In this document: in pieces, positions 1 to 10,159 of the stretch
Layout of the letters: each line of letters starts with the position of its first letter
Position numbering within the stretch: position 1 is the first letter of the stretch
Made by a program: the position numbers and the translations under genes
Assembly: GCF_900115205.1 (NCBI RefSeq)
Contig: NZ_FOYQ01000001.1
Coordinates: 346,988 to 410,987, forward strand
From: Robiginitalea myxolifaciens
GTDB lineage: Bacteria > Bacteroidota > Bacteroidia > Flavobacteriales > Flavobacteriaceae
Length of the DNA: 64,000 bases
Reading direction: 5' to 3'
Notes under the pieces: generated by a model
What the model was told of the DNA's origin: nothing
Seen by the model: only the letters and a program-made list of their open reading frames with translations
Database searches by the model: none

Positions 1-623
1 GTTAAAATCTGCTGCACATTTCCAGCTTCATCGGTATAGCTGTAGGTTCCGCCCCCATCGTCGGTTAAGGTGGAAATTGAGGTATCGGTAATGGTAGTTA
101 CGTTTCCAGCAGCATCTGTAAAGTCGTAAGTACCGTCTCCATTGTCTACCAGGGATACATTACCAGCCAGGCCGTTGATCTCGTCAATCGCAGCCTGAAC
201 ATCTGTTGCTCCCAACCCTGAAGTCGTATTGTCATAAGTTACCTCCGCAGCCGTCTGGTCGTCCGTATCTACCTGAGCCGCAATGTCGGCAAGCGCAACA
301 CTAACCGAATTACCATCCGAATCCGTCACAACTAAATCCGCTCCAACTACGGCAAAGGTGACATTGGTGGTATTGGTGTCCGTGGAAGTCAATTCCCATG
401 AACTTCCGTTCCAGAAGTAAATAGTCCCGGTATTCGTGTTGACGTAAATATCGCCGGTATCCGCTCCGGTGGGGCTGGTTGCCCCGGGAGCCGTAACGGC
501 CGTTCCGGAAAGGACCTCACAGTTACACTGGTCGGCCAGGTTAACCGTGGTCTGGGAGTAACCAACAGCACTAAAAAGCGCGAAGGCTACCAAGAGGACC
601 ACTTGGCGTAAAAATTTTGACAT
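1..623 (-). CDS. Repetitive exported protein, N-terminal 207 residues (truncated by window edge)
   Basis: The reading frame opens at an ATG at 623 and runs off the left edge without a stop. It begins with a clear signal peptide (MSKFLRQVVLLVAFALFSAVGYSQ), so the protein is exported. It is followed by a DTGDIYVNTNTGTIYFWNG-like segment and then short degenerate repeats of the form DNGDGTYDFTDAAGNVTTI, next to a DVQAAIDEI segment. Such repeats are common in very long flavobacterial surface proteins. The C terminus, which would show any sorting domain, is outside the window. The function is unknown; adhesin or structural surface protein is an inference. It is the next gene downstream of the giant-protein pair but is separated from it by a terminator and its own candidate promoter. 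Confidence 0.8.
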   Translation of the reverse strand, partial: MSKFLRQVVLLVAFALFSAVGYSQTTVNLADQCNCEVLSGTAVTAPGATSPTGADTGDIYVNTNTGTIYFWNGSSWELTSTDTNTTNVTFAVVGADLVVTDSDGNSVSVALADIAAQVDTDDQTAAEVTYDNTTSGLGATDVQAAIDEINGLAGNVSLVDNGDGTYDFTDAAGNVTTITDTSISTLTDDGGGTYSYTDEAGNVQQIL

Positions 624-719
624 TTGACGAGAATTGGATTCTTGGCTCATCGGTTTGAGATAATTGGAGCTGGTTGGAAATGCCTGAACCGCTCTATCGC
701 TTTGAGGCGTACCCTCAGC

Positions 720-758
720 ACCCAAAATTTTGGGTTGAACCTCCCGAGCTTTCGGAGG
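720..758. repeat. Palindrome and adjacent hairpin in the leader of the truncated gene
   Basis: A 16-bp perfect palindrome (ACCCAAAATTTTGGGT, 720-735) is followed at once by a hairpin (CCTCC at 740-744 with GGAGG at 754-758, extendable by CG/CG with one bulge). Both lie in the predicted 5' leader of the minus-strand gene starting at 623. They could be an operator or a structured leader; no family match is claimed. Apart from these, the terminator at 1005 and the promoter candidate at 813, I see nothing in the spacer 624-1052. Confidence 0.45.
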
Positions 759-812
759 AGTTTTGGTTGGTTTGATAGTCAACGGGTTCATTACATGCAT
801 TTTAATTCCCTA

Positions 813-820
813 CAAAATTA
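813..820 (-). promoter_or_regulatory. Candidate -7 promoter element (TAATTTTG)
   Basis: Read on the minus strand this matches the Bacteroidota consensus TAnnTTTG. It would start transcription near 807 and give the gene at 623 a leader of about 185 nt. I see no convincing TTTG -33 element, so the call is moderate. Confidence 0.4.
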
Positions 821-1004
821 TCCTGATGCCTAAGGGGGGGAAATATTTGTTGTGTACTGGTAAAAATTCACAGTAAAGGCACTTATTCTTGCTGTTTGCA
901 TACCCGGAAAAAGCGTGTTTTTCGTCGATCAAAGCCCGATATATCGATGATTCTGAAGGGTATTTGTAGGAAAAAACTGAGGGATTTTTGAACCAAAAAC
1001 CAAC

Positions 1005-1037
1005 AAAAAAACACCCCGGAATTGAGGTGTTTTTTTT
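1005..1037 (-). terminator. Rho-independent terminator after the FG-GAP protein gene
   Basis: The stem AACACC/GGTGTT, extended by A/T pairs, encloses a ten-base loop and is flanked by T runs on both strands. It sits just after the stop codon at 1053 and closes the two-gene giant-protein operon. Confidence 0.75.
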
Positions 1038-1052
1038 CATGAAATTCCAGCA

Positions 1053-4000
1053 CTAATTCGGATCTACCCGGTACGTAATTCTTCTATTAGTAATCACTCC
1101 GGTAACCTGTAGATTCAGCTGAGCTGTATTGGAGAGAACAGGACCACATATATAAGCCAGATTACCGACTAAAACCCTGTAATTCAAGCCATTTTTATCT
1201 TCTCTGGGGACATTGATTTGCAGCGTATTGGTAGTGGTCCCTGAGTACTCAGTTCCGTCGCTAATATCGTTCCAACTACTCCCGTCAAATACCTGCCATT
1301 GAAAGGTATTGGCACCGTTTGCGGTAACGGAAATGCTGGTGGAACACCCCAGACAAGTCGTTGTATTGGGCGGTTGGGTCGAAATTGTCGGTACATTACT
1401 GATTTCCAGGTGGTCAGGGGTACTACTGCTATCCGAATCGGCAGGTGCAGCATATGTAGCAGCTGTCACCAGGCCGTCCGCATCTACTGCTGGGCTACCT
1501 GTGCCATATATGCCATCATTATCTGAATCGGTAGTATCGGAGGCATATGCCTCGTTAGGATCAGTACAACCGTCCCCATCGCTGTCTCCATCCAGGTGAT
1601 CAGCGGTAGTATCGGAATCAGTATCACGGGGTTGACAGGCGCTAAGCGTGAAACGCAAATCATCAAATACCGCATAGTTTTCCGGGGAATCATCTACATA
1701 GCCAAATACATAGGCCCTGAAAGTATAGGTCGTATTGGAATCCAGGCGATACTCGGCAGCATCCAACAGGTCAAATACGGCATATCCGGAACCGTCGTCT
1801 GTAATATTCAAATCATGGGTCAGGATTTCATAGGTAGCAAATCCATCCGCAGAAATCAGGAAGCTCATGCGGTAGGAATCCCCAACAGAAGGCTGGAACC
1901 AACCCCAGGTTATATCCGACAACACAGTATTAATCAATTGATTTTCAGTCGTAAAGGACACTTCTATGTAATCATTATTCGCCAAAGCTTCCCCGAGGGA
2001 AACGGCCGTAATATTTCGTATTTCAACGGCGCTATATGGGGCGCTGGCACTAATTCCACTGAAACTCATATTGGTACTTGAAGCCAGTACCCAAGTGGCA
2101 TAGTCCGGATCCCCAAAGGCATCGATGGCGAGTGTTCCCGAAGGATTATTTAACTCCCAGGCAAAGTAGGAGTTAAAGGCATCCTGCGACTCCGTACAGT
2201 CGGTTATACCGTCATTATCGTCGTCCTCATCGCATAAATCATTGATACCGTCGCCATCTGAATCGGTACCTGAAGGATCGGTACATGGCGTGAACAGCGT
2301 TACAGTCCCGACATCGTCGAGACCTAAAGCAGGACAAAGGGAAACGGTGGCATCCGTTACGGTATAGGTAAAACTGGTACCCAAAAAGGCAGTGCCTGCA
2401 CTGTATGTAAAGGTCACCAACCCTGCGTCCGCATCGTCAATAACAACGGAACCTACAGCCGGCTGGGTTATACTTTCAATACTAATTGCTTCGCCGTCCG
2501 GTTCATAATCATTATCGAAGAGCGAAATTTGAATCGAAATTGAAGTGGAAGATTCCAGACTTATAAGGTCATCCCCGGCTACAGGAGGATTTACATTTTC
2601 AATAATTTCGGCATCCGTGGTCGATAGATCAAAGTGGTTCGTGCCCGGTATGGTTGAAGGCTGGGCAACTGCCGTGGCTATCAGTCGGGTAACTCCCTCG
2701 TCCGGATCGTTGAAATTGGGGTACCGAACCTCGATGATATAGGTTTCATTCTCACCCAGCGGCAGGCCAAAATGAACAAGTTCTGGCTGTTGGGTACCGT
2801 GACCGAAAACTCCGGCCACCTGACGCAAGCCACTTACGATATTCCCCTCACAATCCTTAATTAATACGTTTGTTCCAATAGCTACGCGTCCTGCAAATCC
2901 ACCCGTATCCCCGTTAGCGGCGCGATCCTCAGTTACATTGATCAATAAGTGGTTATTCCTATTGGCTGCGGGCAGGTTGTTTATATAGAGCTGATTGGTC
3001 CCGCTAATATTCATATAGATATCGAGGTCCCCGTCATCGTCGACATCGATCATGGTAGTTCCCTCCCCATTGCTGGAATTGAAAGTTTCTGAATCCAGAG
3101 TAAAAGTCATCGGGCTTCCGCTTCCGACCACCCCAGGAGCGGGTGTAGGGCTGTTGAGCTGGTTGATGTACAGATAGCTCCGATTATTTCCAACCAGTAG
3201 AATGTCTATATCCCCATCATTATCGATATCACCACCTGCAAGAGCATCGATCCGGGCACTGGAATTACTATTCGCATTCGAAGGCTGGGGCAGTCCTGGA
3301 AATACCCCCGCTCCCATGGCCGTCCAAACGCCCGGGCCATCGTTACGAAATATTTGGGTGATGTCGTTTTCCGTCCAAACGGCGTCCAGATCCCCGTCAT
3401 TATCGAGGTCCCAGAGTCCATTACCTCCCTTATTATTGTTTCGGGCCTGTGCCAGGTCAGCGCCATTGGTAAAGGTTCCCCCCTGGTTCAGAAAGAAGTC
3501 GTTCTCGTCCCGCTTCCGCATGAAAATGTCTACCCATCCATCGTCGTCGACATCTGCGGCCGTTCCATAGTCTCCATCTGTGGCAAACTGATTTAAACCG
3601 AATTGCACTACCCCACTGCCATTACCCGGTGTAATGTGTGTAAAGAGGCCACTTGCAGGGGGATTCACTACAGTACTGGTGGTATGATCGATATAATTAT
3701 TGCGCAAGAGCTCAATCCCATAATTATGTGAGTCGAAGAAAATATCCAGATCCCCGTCGCCTTCAAAATCAAAGAATCCTGCCCCTTCTGCGTTGAGTGG
3801 ATTTATATTTATAGTATGCCCATTCCGCCCTACAGTAATAGGAGCGGTTCCGCCAACACCGTCTCCAAAAGTCCCCGAAGCGTTTTGAAGGAAGATTTGG
3901 AGTGCCGCTGGAGAAGGGTTTCCTCCTGAATTTCCATGACTGGTGATCATAAAGTCAGGGCGCCCGTCATTATTTAAATCCCCCCAGGCTGCCTGACGCT

Positions 4001-4313
4001 CAGCACGATCCGAAAGCATACCCGGAACCAGTGAGGGTTGCACATTGGTAAAAGTTCCATTCCCATTATTTCGCATCAGGTAGGAACGACGCGAGTTACT
4101 ATTGACCAGGACAAGTACGTCTTGATCCCCATCCCCGTCGTAGTCTGCCCAGGCATGTCCCCCATCCTTATTGGTTCCCAGGTCGAGGTTAAATGCGGCA
4201 GCATTCTCCGTAAAGGTTGTCTGGCCATAGATACTGCCAATACCGCAGCAGAGCAGCAGGAAGCAGCAAATAAGCTTGGAAAGCCCAGATGGAAAACAGT
4301 AAGCCCGTTTCAT
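1053..4313 (-). CDS. Giant exported FG-GAP/VCBS repeat protein with Ig-like C-terminal module
   Basis: 1086 residues with a signal peptide (about 1-31). Residues about 50-450 hold at least seven FG-GAP/VCBS-type calcium-binding loops (DYDGDGDQD, DLNNDGRPD, DFEGDGDLD, DVDDDGWVD, DLDNDGDLD, DIDNDGDID, DVDDDGDLD), the start of an integrin-alpha-like propeller. A UnbV/ASPIC-like segment follows (about 465-545), then a cadherin-like domain (about 575-670, VAGDDLISLESS), thrombospondin type 3 loops around 685-705 and 890-950, and an Ig-like domain (about 970-1070). The protein ends in ITNRRITYRVDPN, a tail shared with the upstream neighbour. The ATG lies one base after that gene's stop (TAACATG), so the two are probably cotranslated. 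It has no type A or type B T9SS sorting domain that I recognise. Likely role: cell-surface or secreted protein; no substrate can be inferred. Confidence 0.85.
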   Translation of the reverse strand: MKRAYCFPSGLSKLICCFLLLCCGIGSIYGQTTFTENAAAFNLDLGTNKDGGHAWADYDGDGDQDVLVLVNSNSRRSYLMRNNGNGTFTNVQPSLVPGMLSDRAERQAAWGDLNNDGRPDFMITSHGNSGGNPSPAALQIFLQNASGTFGDGVGGTAPITVGRNGHTININPLNAEGAGFFDFEGDGDLDIFFDSHNYGIELLRNNYIDHTTSTVVNPPASGLFTHITPGNGSGVVQFGLNQFATDGDYGTAADVDDDGWVDIFMRKRDENDFFLNQGGTFTNGADLAQARNNNKGGNGLWDLDNDGDLDAVWTENDITQIFRNDGPGVWTAMGAGVFPGLPQPSNANSNSSARIDALAGGDIDNDGDIDILLVGNNRSYLYINQLNSPTPAPGVVGSGSPMTFTLDSETFNSSNGEGTTMIDVDDDGDLDIYMNISGTNQLYINNLPAANRNNHLLINVTEDRAANGDTGGFAGRVAIGTNVLIKDCEGNIVSGLRQVAGVFGHGTQQPELVHFGLPLGENETYIIEVRYPNFNDPDEGVTRLIATAVAQPSTIPGTNHFDLSTTDAEIIENVNPPVAGDDLISLESSTSISIQISLFDNDYEPDGEAISIESITQPAVGSVVIDDADAGLVTFTYSAGTAFLGTSFTYTVTDATVSLCPALGLDDVGTVTLFTPCTDPSGTDSDGDGINDLCDEDDDNDGITDCTESQDAFNSYFAWELNNPSGTLAIDAFGDPDYATWVLASSTNMSFSGISASAPYSAVEIRNITAVSLGEALANNDYIEVSFTTENQLINTVLSDITWGWFQPSVGDSYRMSFLISADGFATYEILTHDLNITDDGSGYAVFDLLDAAEYRLDSNTTYTFRAYVFGYVDDSPENYAVFDDLRFTLSACQPRDTDSDTTADHLDGDSDGDGCTDPNEAYASDTTDSDNDGIYGTGSPAVDADGLVTAATYAAPADSDSSSTPDHLEISNVPTISTQPPNTTTCLGCSTSISVTANGANTFQWQVFDGSSWNDISDGTEYSGTTTNTLQINVPREDKNGLNYRVLVGNLAYICGPVLSNTAQLNLQVTGVITNRRITYRVDPN

Positions 4314-4314
4314 G

Positions 4315-7300
4315 TTAGTTTGGATTTACACGATAGGTGATTCTTCGATTCGTAATCACCGTACGGGGGCTTACGGTAAGTATAGCAGCGTTTGAAATAA
4401 CATCCGGACAGCTGACAGCTCCGGAATTGCTTACCAGAACACGGTATTGATACCCACTTTTGTCGATTTCGGGGGAAATTACGGTCAGTACGGCACTGTT
4501 AGTGCCCGAATATTCCGGGCCGTCGCTTATGTTTGCCCAACTCGCTCCTGCATTCGTGCTTAGCTGCCATTGGTAGGTATCCGCATTGGGGGCAATTACT
4601 GAGAAGCCGGCATTAGTTCCTACAAAAACTGTTGCATCACTCGGTTGGGAGGTGATAGCTATATCATATATGTTTATCTCCTGAGTCACATCGGTTGTAT
4701 TCCCAGCCGAGTCGGTAATGCGATAGGTTCGGGTAATAATTTCAGGGTTGGATCCGCCATTACTGCTATCGGAAATAAAACTTACCGTGGGCGAACCGCA
4801 ATTATCCGATTCATCGGTGACTACCGTAGGGTCCGGAGCCGGAACATCGGCCACACAGTAAACATCTAAGGAGCCAGGATTACTTGCCGCTGGAGGCTCG
4901 GTATCGGTAACCGTAATATCGAAACTATAGCTGCCGGTGTTCCCGAAGGCATCTGTTACTTCAAAGGTATTGGTGGTTGTACCCACAGGGAAATCCGATC
5001 CAGAAGGCAGTCCGGCAGTCTGCACCACCTGTAGGCTGGCAGCAGGACATGCACCACTGCCTGAGGTATCTGCAATGACCAGGGCCGGGATACTAACATC
5101 GTCTAACTGGCCGCGATCGGTAGCATTCGTATTGGTGTCAAAATCAAAACGCACCCGGTAATTCCCCGTGAGGGTTACATCAATGGCCGCGGTCTGTGTA
5201 CTGTTGCTTGAGTACGTTTCCGTATAAACCACAGTTGCTACATCTGCTTCGTCTACCAGGGAAACTGTTAATCTATTGCTATTGCGAGCCTGGCTTATTC
5301 GGTGGCTAAACATTATCTGCCCACTTCCATTGAAATACGCGAGCGGACTAATCAAACTCCGCGATTCTGTACTGATTAAATTACTGGTTCGAAAGCTGCT
5401 ACTTCCATTCAATGCGGATGAGGTAGAAACAGTACTTCCGAAAAATTGCCAGCATTCGGCTATCAAGTCATTACGGCTGGGGACTTCAAAATCTGTTACA
5501 AGGGGATATGTCCCGGGGCCGGCAGCGCAATTGTCCGTGGCTCTAGGGAGGGCGTAGGATACATTTGCGGAACACATGCCTGCGTCATTGTTTACTAAAA
5601 TATCAGCAGGTCCTGTTACAACAGGGTCCTCCACCTCGTTTACCGTTATGGTAAAACTGCAGGTGCTCTGATTACCAGCTGCGTCGGCAGCTGTATATAC
5701 AACTGTAGTCACGCCGGGTAAGAAGGTATCACCGGAACTATAATTGTTGGTAGAAAGGGTAACACTGCTGCAATTATCCGTAGCAGTTGGAGCAGTCCAG
5801 GTAACTACTGCCCCGCAGGTTCCCGGATCGTTATTTACAACAATATCGGAAGGACAAGAAGTGAACACAGGAGCCACACTATCACTAATCGTTACAATTA
5901 CCCCATCTCCATCGTCCTCGTCATCAGGATCGTCCTCAATATTCAAATCCGTATCCGTATCCACTCCATTATTGGGTGTGCTATCCGGGTCTGCCTTGTC
6001 GCTAGCCGTTACCTCAGCTAATAAGGTCTGCGCACCGCATCCATCCGCGGAAGCTACAAGGGTCAGCGTTTGGGTATCCCCATTGTTCATGGCACCGACA
6101 TCCCACAGCCCGGTAATATCGTTATAGGATCCCTGGGAGGGGGTTGCACTTACATAGGTCAGTCCGGCAGGCAAAAGGCTGGTAACCGTGACGTTGTCGG
6201 TTGCCCCTAGTCCATTATTATCTAAGGTAAGGGTGAAGGTTATCGAAGTGCCTGTGTCCGGGTTAGCATTGTTAACACTGGCTTCCAACTCAAGATCGGC
6301 CAGGGCGTCTACAGCAAAGGCATTTGAAAATTCTGAGGTGCTACCCCCTACGGTCGCAGTGGCCGATAGTTCGTTACCCATGGATACGCCGGGTGGCATG
6401 GGTATAATGAACTCAAATCGATTGGTATTGTCCGTATTTCCATCGGCATCGGTATAGGTAGAACTCCCATTATCCGTATCCGATCCGCTGCCTTCCACAA
6501 GGGTGATTAAATAGGTCTGGCCTTCTCCGTAATCCTGGGTATTGCCCAATTGGTTGTCCCCGGCACTGGCGGCACCGGTTGCAATGTCGCTCAAGAAGAG
6601 CTCTAGGGTAGCACCAGGCCTGGTCCATCCTCGTAACGTCAGATTGGCGCCATCACTTAACACTTCGTCAAAAACAGGAAAATTCAACAAGTTATTCGAT
6701 CCGGAATCCGAATCGTTGAGGTCGTTCAAAGTAACGCCATCCCCGCTCAGGTCTATTCCTAGCGCATCCGCGGCTGTACCATTTGCATAGAAGGAGTTCT
6801 GGCTGATTGTGTTACCTGTTCCACCCCCGGTAGTAGACAAACCGGCCCCTCCGTTTGAATGGATGACGTTAAAACTAATATCAGAATTACTTCCCCCCAG
6901 TTCTATCCCCATATTCTCTGGGGCGCCGCCACAATCTCCGCCATCCTGTCCAGAACCGGTAATTGTATTCTCCGAAATAGTTAGGTTTCCGGAAGAAGCT
7001 GCATCAATTCCCAAGGAAGCAGCATCTTCAATAAGGTTCTGTAGAATAGAGATATTACTCCCCCCGGTGATTCGAATATTGTCGTCACAAGCAGCATCCC
7101 CGTTAGATGTGATATGATTTAATTGCAAGAGCGTCAACGACCCACCAGAGATAATGACACCTGTATCGGTAACTGTTGCCAGGTAATTTCCGTTCGCTAC
7201 CAACTGGCCACCAAGTTGTTCAATGGCAAAATCGATATCTCCTGCATTTGCCCCCAGGGCGTTTACACCAACCAGGTTACCCTGTACGCTAAGGGAACCA

Positions 7301-10008
7301 CCATCTACTCTTATACCTGCATTATTGTTGGCATAGACAGAAACATAGCGAATAGCATTGTTGTTACCATCATTGACGATGACATCACCGCCATTCCGGT
7401 GTATCTGAATCTCCGGACGCTCGAAAGAAGGCAGGGCAACAGCGGTTGTCCCTACAGTACTCCCTCCGGAACCGACAGTACCCGTATTGGTATCACCGCT
7501 ATAGGCTGTTTGAGTACGTCCATCGATAATAAGGTTATCCGAGGTCAGGTCCTCTGGATTAATGGAATTATAGAAAATATCGAAATAACCCGAGCCATAG
7601 CCGGTATCGGCGGTCCGACCCATAGCATCTCCGGTAGGCGGTATTACAAATATGGAAACATCTTCCCCCGCAGCCGGATCAAAGAGGCTGTTGGCTTCAA
7701 TATCCAATCCGCTTTCATCCAAATTATTAGCATTGATCAGAAATTGATCAAAAGAACCCTGCCCATCTTCATTGGTGTTTACAATGGCATTAAAATTAAA
7801 GCCGAAGTCTATTCCCCCAATTCCCCCACCAGCAATGCTAATGGTACTTATGGTCTGGGCTCCGGTTACGGTCCCTGTCGCTGCGTCTGCGGTTGCTGCC
7901 GGGTTAGCACCCCCAACTTCATTCGTAATTTCACTGATGCTTACCCCATTATATGATGTGCGGAAAGTCTGGACGGCGTAGCAAGAGGAACACCCACTGC
8001 CTCCGCCGCGGGTAGATTCAACATCCTGGTTCACCACGCGAATCCGATAGGTACCGTCTGACATACCTCCGAAGGAATAATCCCCGTTTACATCGGTTGT
8101 GGTAGTAGCCTGTAATACGTTGGCCACGTCGTATAACTCCACAGTTGCATTGGGAATTCCCACTCCAACTGCTGTAGCCCGGTTCCGCCCGCTTCCTCCT
8201 GGGTAATTGATATCCTCGAATACCGTTCCCGAAATCAGGTTGGAAGGAACGCGAATGGCTACTGCAGAGGAAATTACCAAATCCTGGCCTACGTCCACGT
8301 TGGCCGTTACCTGGGTATCTGCCGGGCCAATGTAGGCCGAGATATCGTAGGTATCCAGATCCAATCCATAGATCCCGGTATTATTGACCCCGCCAATCCC
8401 GTCGTAAACTGTTGAATTGTAGGCATTATTACCGGTCTGACCCCCATCCCCGGTAAGTATAAAATTGGCTCCGAGTTGGTTGGTAATCGAAAGTTCTTCC
8501 GGGTTTGTAGATCCGGAACTGGATCCGTCCAGGGTTGCATCACCTTCATAGGAAAGGAAGGTAGCTTTACTACCCGCCGCACTGATCGCATAGAAATTAT
8601 CCAGGGTAAAAGAAGTCCCTGCATTTTGTGTAATATCAAACCCATAATACAGGTTTATGGTCGAGGCTGGAAGGGATGCCTCCTCATAAAATACCATCAG
8701 CGACCAGGCTCCCAGAACTGTCGCCGTCCCACAAAAATTGGCAGAATTATCGATTACTAAATCGGTAAGGTCAAATGTATTTGAGGTTGGATTCGAAATC
8801 CCAGAAACAATCCCGGTGACATTGGCGATATAGCCGTAGAATTGCCGGCCGGTAAAACCCGCGCCATAGACCAAATCGGCCTGGACATTCTGCCCTTCGA
8901 AAGTTACCTCGTTATCCGTCACATAGGAGGAATGGGACCAGAAGAGATAGGCCTCCTTTACGGTCGCTCCAGCGGGAATGGCATCAGTCAAAGTAGCCGA
9001 GGAGGTGGTTGTGATTGCACAGGGATCGGTATTGTTATCTGCAGTACGGAAGGTTCCTCCGGCGGTGGAATAATTGTAATTACCACTGAGGTTTCGATAA
9101 AGGGATAGGGGTACATCGTCCAGGATAACCTCATCATCCGTTATGCTAGCGGTACCCGTATCGGTAATAATCACTGAAGGATCTGAACTTGCCGTAAGGC
9201 TTAGAACGAAGGTTTCCACCGCTTCGAATAAACTATCGTCCAGTAGGGTAATGGTAACCGTTTCCGTATCGCCGGATGTTCCATTAAAACTTAAGGTACC
9301 CGTAAGCGCGGTATAATCATCACCTGCAGTAGCGGTCCCATCTGAGGTGGCAAAATCAACAGTAAACGGTCCGGATGCATTCCCATTGGTATGGGTTACC
9401 GTGAATGTAGCGGTACCATCGTCTTCATTGACCGCGATATCATCAATAACCATACTGGGGCCGTAAGTAGCTGTGAACAGTACGTTGTCCACAAATACTT
9501 CTTCACTACCACCCCAGTTGGTATCTCCCCGATAAAATATAATCGCTGGATTGGATGCTATTTCCGCCGCGGTCAGCGTGTAATTTACCGTACCCGTACC
9601 CCCTGTAATATTTGAGATCAAGTTCCAGAATCCGGTCGAAGAATTGTAGATATATACCTGGAGGGTTTCGTCACCGATATTGTTCGCATTATAGCTGACG
9701 CTTAAATCTACATTGCTGGCCCCGGCCAGGGGTACAAACCGATAAATAAACCGATTATCAAGATTGCGAAAGCGCAATTGGTTAGAGACTACCCGGATAT
9801 TCCCACCGGTAGCAGATCCATCATCCCCGGATTCGATCCAGTTGGAGCTGAAATTCTGGGAACCGTCATTGTTGTTGTAGGCAGCGCTGCTGAACTGATC
9901 CAAAAAGGTTTCCTGACCGCTAATTTCGTTTGGCAACAGGAATGCCAGGAGCAAAGCCGATATCAGCAGAAAAAAATGAGTAGATGGAATGGAATTCCAT
10001 TTGGGCAT
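4315..10008 (-). CDS. Giant exported multidomain protein (Calx-beta, SdrD-B-like, beta-helix, DUF11, HYR, Ig-like)
   Basis: 1897 residues. A signal peptide spans about 1-31. Visible modules in order: a lectin/MAM-like N-terminal domain, a Calx-beta domain (about 185-290, DGTATFTVTHTNG then TSDGTATAGDDYTALTGTL), a Cys-containing surface domain (about 300-580), an SdrD-B/carboxypeptidase-regulatory-like domain (about 600-690, SGTVFEDINYPGG), a right-handed parallel beta-helix region (about 870-1120, NAIRYVSVYANNNAGIRV), a DUF11-type domain (about 1250-1350), two HYR-type domains (CPSDIVVNNDPGTCGAVVTW and a second copy) split by a MAM-like segment, and an Ig-like domain ending in ITNRRITYRVNPN. 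The order resembles large flavobacterial adhesins or matrix proteins. It heads a two-gene operon. The role in adhesion or surface architecture is an inference. Confidence 0.85.
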   Translation of the reverse strand: MPKWNSIPSTHFFLLISALLLAFLLPNEISGQETFLDQFSSAAYNNNDGSQNFSSNWIESGDDGSATGGNIRVVSNQLRFRNLDNRFIYRFVPLAGASNVDLSVSYNANNIGDETLQVYIYNSSTGFWNLISNITGGTGTVNYTLTAAEIASNPAIIFYRGDTNWGGSEEVFVDNVLFTATYGPSMVIDDIAVNEDDGTATFTVTHTNGNASGPFTVDFATSDGTATAGDDYTALTGTLSFNGTSGDTETVTITLLDDSLFEAVETFVLSLTASSDPSVIITDTGTASITDDEVILDDVPLSLYRNLSGNYNYSTAGGTFRTADNNTDPCAITTTSSATLTDAIPAGATVKEAYLFWSHSSYVTDNEVTFEGQNVQADLVYGAGFTGRQFYGYIANVTGIVSGISNPTSNTFDLTDLVIDNSANFCGTATVLGAWSLMVFYEEASLPASTINLYYGFDITQNAGTSFTLDNFYAISAAGSKATFLSYEGDATLDGSSSGSTNPEELSITNQLGANFILTGDGGQTGNNAYNSTVYDGIGGVNNTGIYGLDLDTYDISAYIGPADTQVTANVDVGQDLVISSAVAIRVPSNLISGTVFEDINYPGGSGRNRATAVGVGIPNATVELYDVANVLQATTTTDVNGDYSFGGMSDGTYRIRVVNQDVESTRGGGSGCSSCYAVQTFRTSYNGVSISEITNEVGGANPAATADAATGTVTGAQTISTISIAGGGIGGIDFGFNFNAIVNTNEDGQGSFDQFLINANNLDESGLDIEANSLFDPAAGEDVSIFVIPPTGDAMGRTADTGYGSGYFDIFYNSINPEDLTSDNLIIDGRTQTAYSGDTNTGTVGSGGSTVGTTAVALPSFERPEIQIHRNGGDVIVNDGNNNAIRYVSVYANNNAGIRVDGGSLSVQGNLVGVNALGANAGDIDFAIEQLGGQLVANGNYLATVTDTGVIISGGSLTLLQLNHITSNGDAACDDNIRITGGSNISILQNLIEDAASLGIDAASSGNLTISENTITGSGQDGGDCGGAPENMGIELGGSNSDISFNVIHSNGGAGLSTTGGGTGNTISQNSFYANGTAADALGIDLSGDGVTLNDLNDSDSGSNNLLNFPVFDEVLSDGANLTLRGWTRPGATLELFLSDIATGAASAGDNQLGNTQDYGEGQTYLITLVEGSGSDTDNGSSTYTDADGNTDNTNRFEFIIPMPPGVSMGNELSATATVGGSTSEFSNAFAVDALADLELEASVNNANPDTGTSITFTLTLDNNGLGATDNVTVTSLLPAGLTYVSATPSQGSYNDITGLWDVGAMNNGDTQTLTLVASADGCGAQTLLAEVTASDKADPDSTPNNGVDTDTDLNIEDDPDDEDDGDGVIVTISDSVAPVFTSCPSDIVVNNDPGTCGAVVTWTAPTATDNCSSVTLSTNNYSSGDTFLPGVTTVVYTAADAAGNQSTCSFTITVNEVEDPVVTGPADILVNNDAGMCSANVSYALPRATDNCAAGPGTYPLVTDFEVPSRNDLIAECWQFFGSTVSTSSALNGSSSFRTSNLISTESRSLISPLAYFNGSGQIMFSHRISQARNSNRLTVSLVDEADVATVVYTETYSSNSTQTAAIDVTLTGNYRVRFDFDTNTNATDRGQLDDVSIPALVIADTSGSGACPAASLQVVQTAGLPSGSDFPVGTTTNTFEVTDAFGNTGSYSFDITVTDTEPPAASNPGSLDVYCVADVPAPDPTVVTDESDNCGSPTVSFISDSSNGGSNPEIITRTYRITDSAGNTTDVTQEINIYDIAITSQPSDATVFVGTNAGFSVIAPNADTYQWQLSTNAGASWANISDGPEYSGTNSAVLTVISPEIDKSGYQYRVLVSNSGAVSCPDVISNAAILTVSPRTVITNRRITYRVNPN

Positions 10009-10053
10009 GTCAGGTCACTTAAATCGCAAATGCCTAAGGCATCCGCTAATAAA

Positions 10054-10061
10054 CAAATGTA
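10054..10061 (-). promoter_or_regulatory. Candidate -7 promoter element (TACATTTG) for the giant-protein operon
   Basis: On the minus strand this is an exact TAnnTTTG match 46 bases before the start of the 1897-residue gene, giving a leader of about 40 nt. The -33 region is only weakly TTTG-like. Confidence 0.5.
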
Positions 10062-10159
10062 ACCGACTGAGCTGGCGAGCTTAAACTTTTGTTGTGAACT
10101 GGGAAATTCCCCTAGCGAAGTGAGCCAATAGAGGAGTGAAGATGAAATAAATCCATGGA

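Noticed and set aside
810-1040. 76-codon minus-strand frame
   Set aside because: It spans the terminator at 1005-1037 and the promoter candidate at 813; its start lies in the T run.
7123-7956. 277-codon plus-strand frame
   Set aside because: Antisense to the 1897-residue giant gene and without recognisable features.
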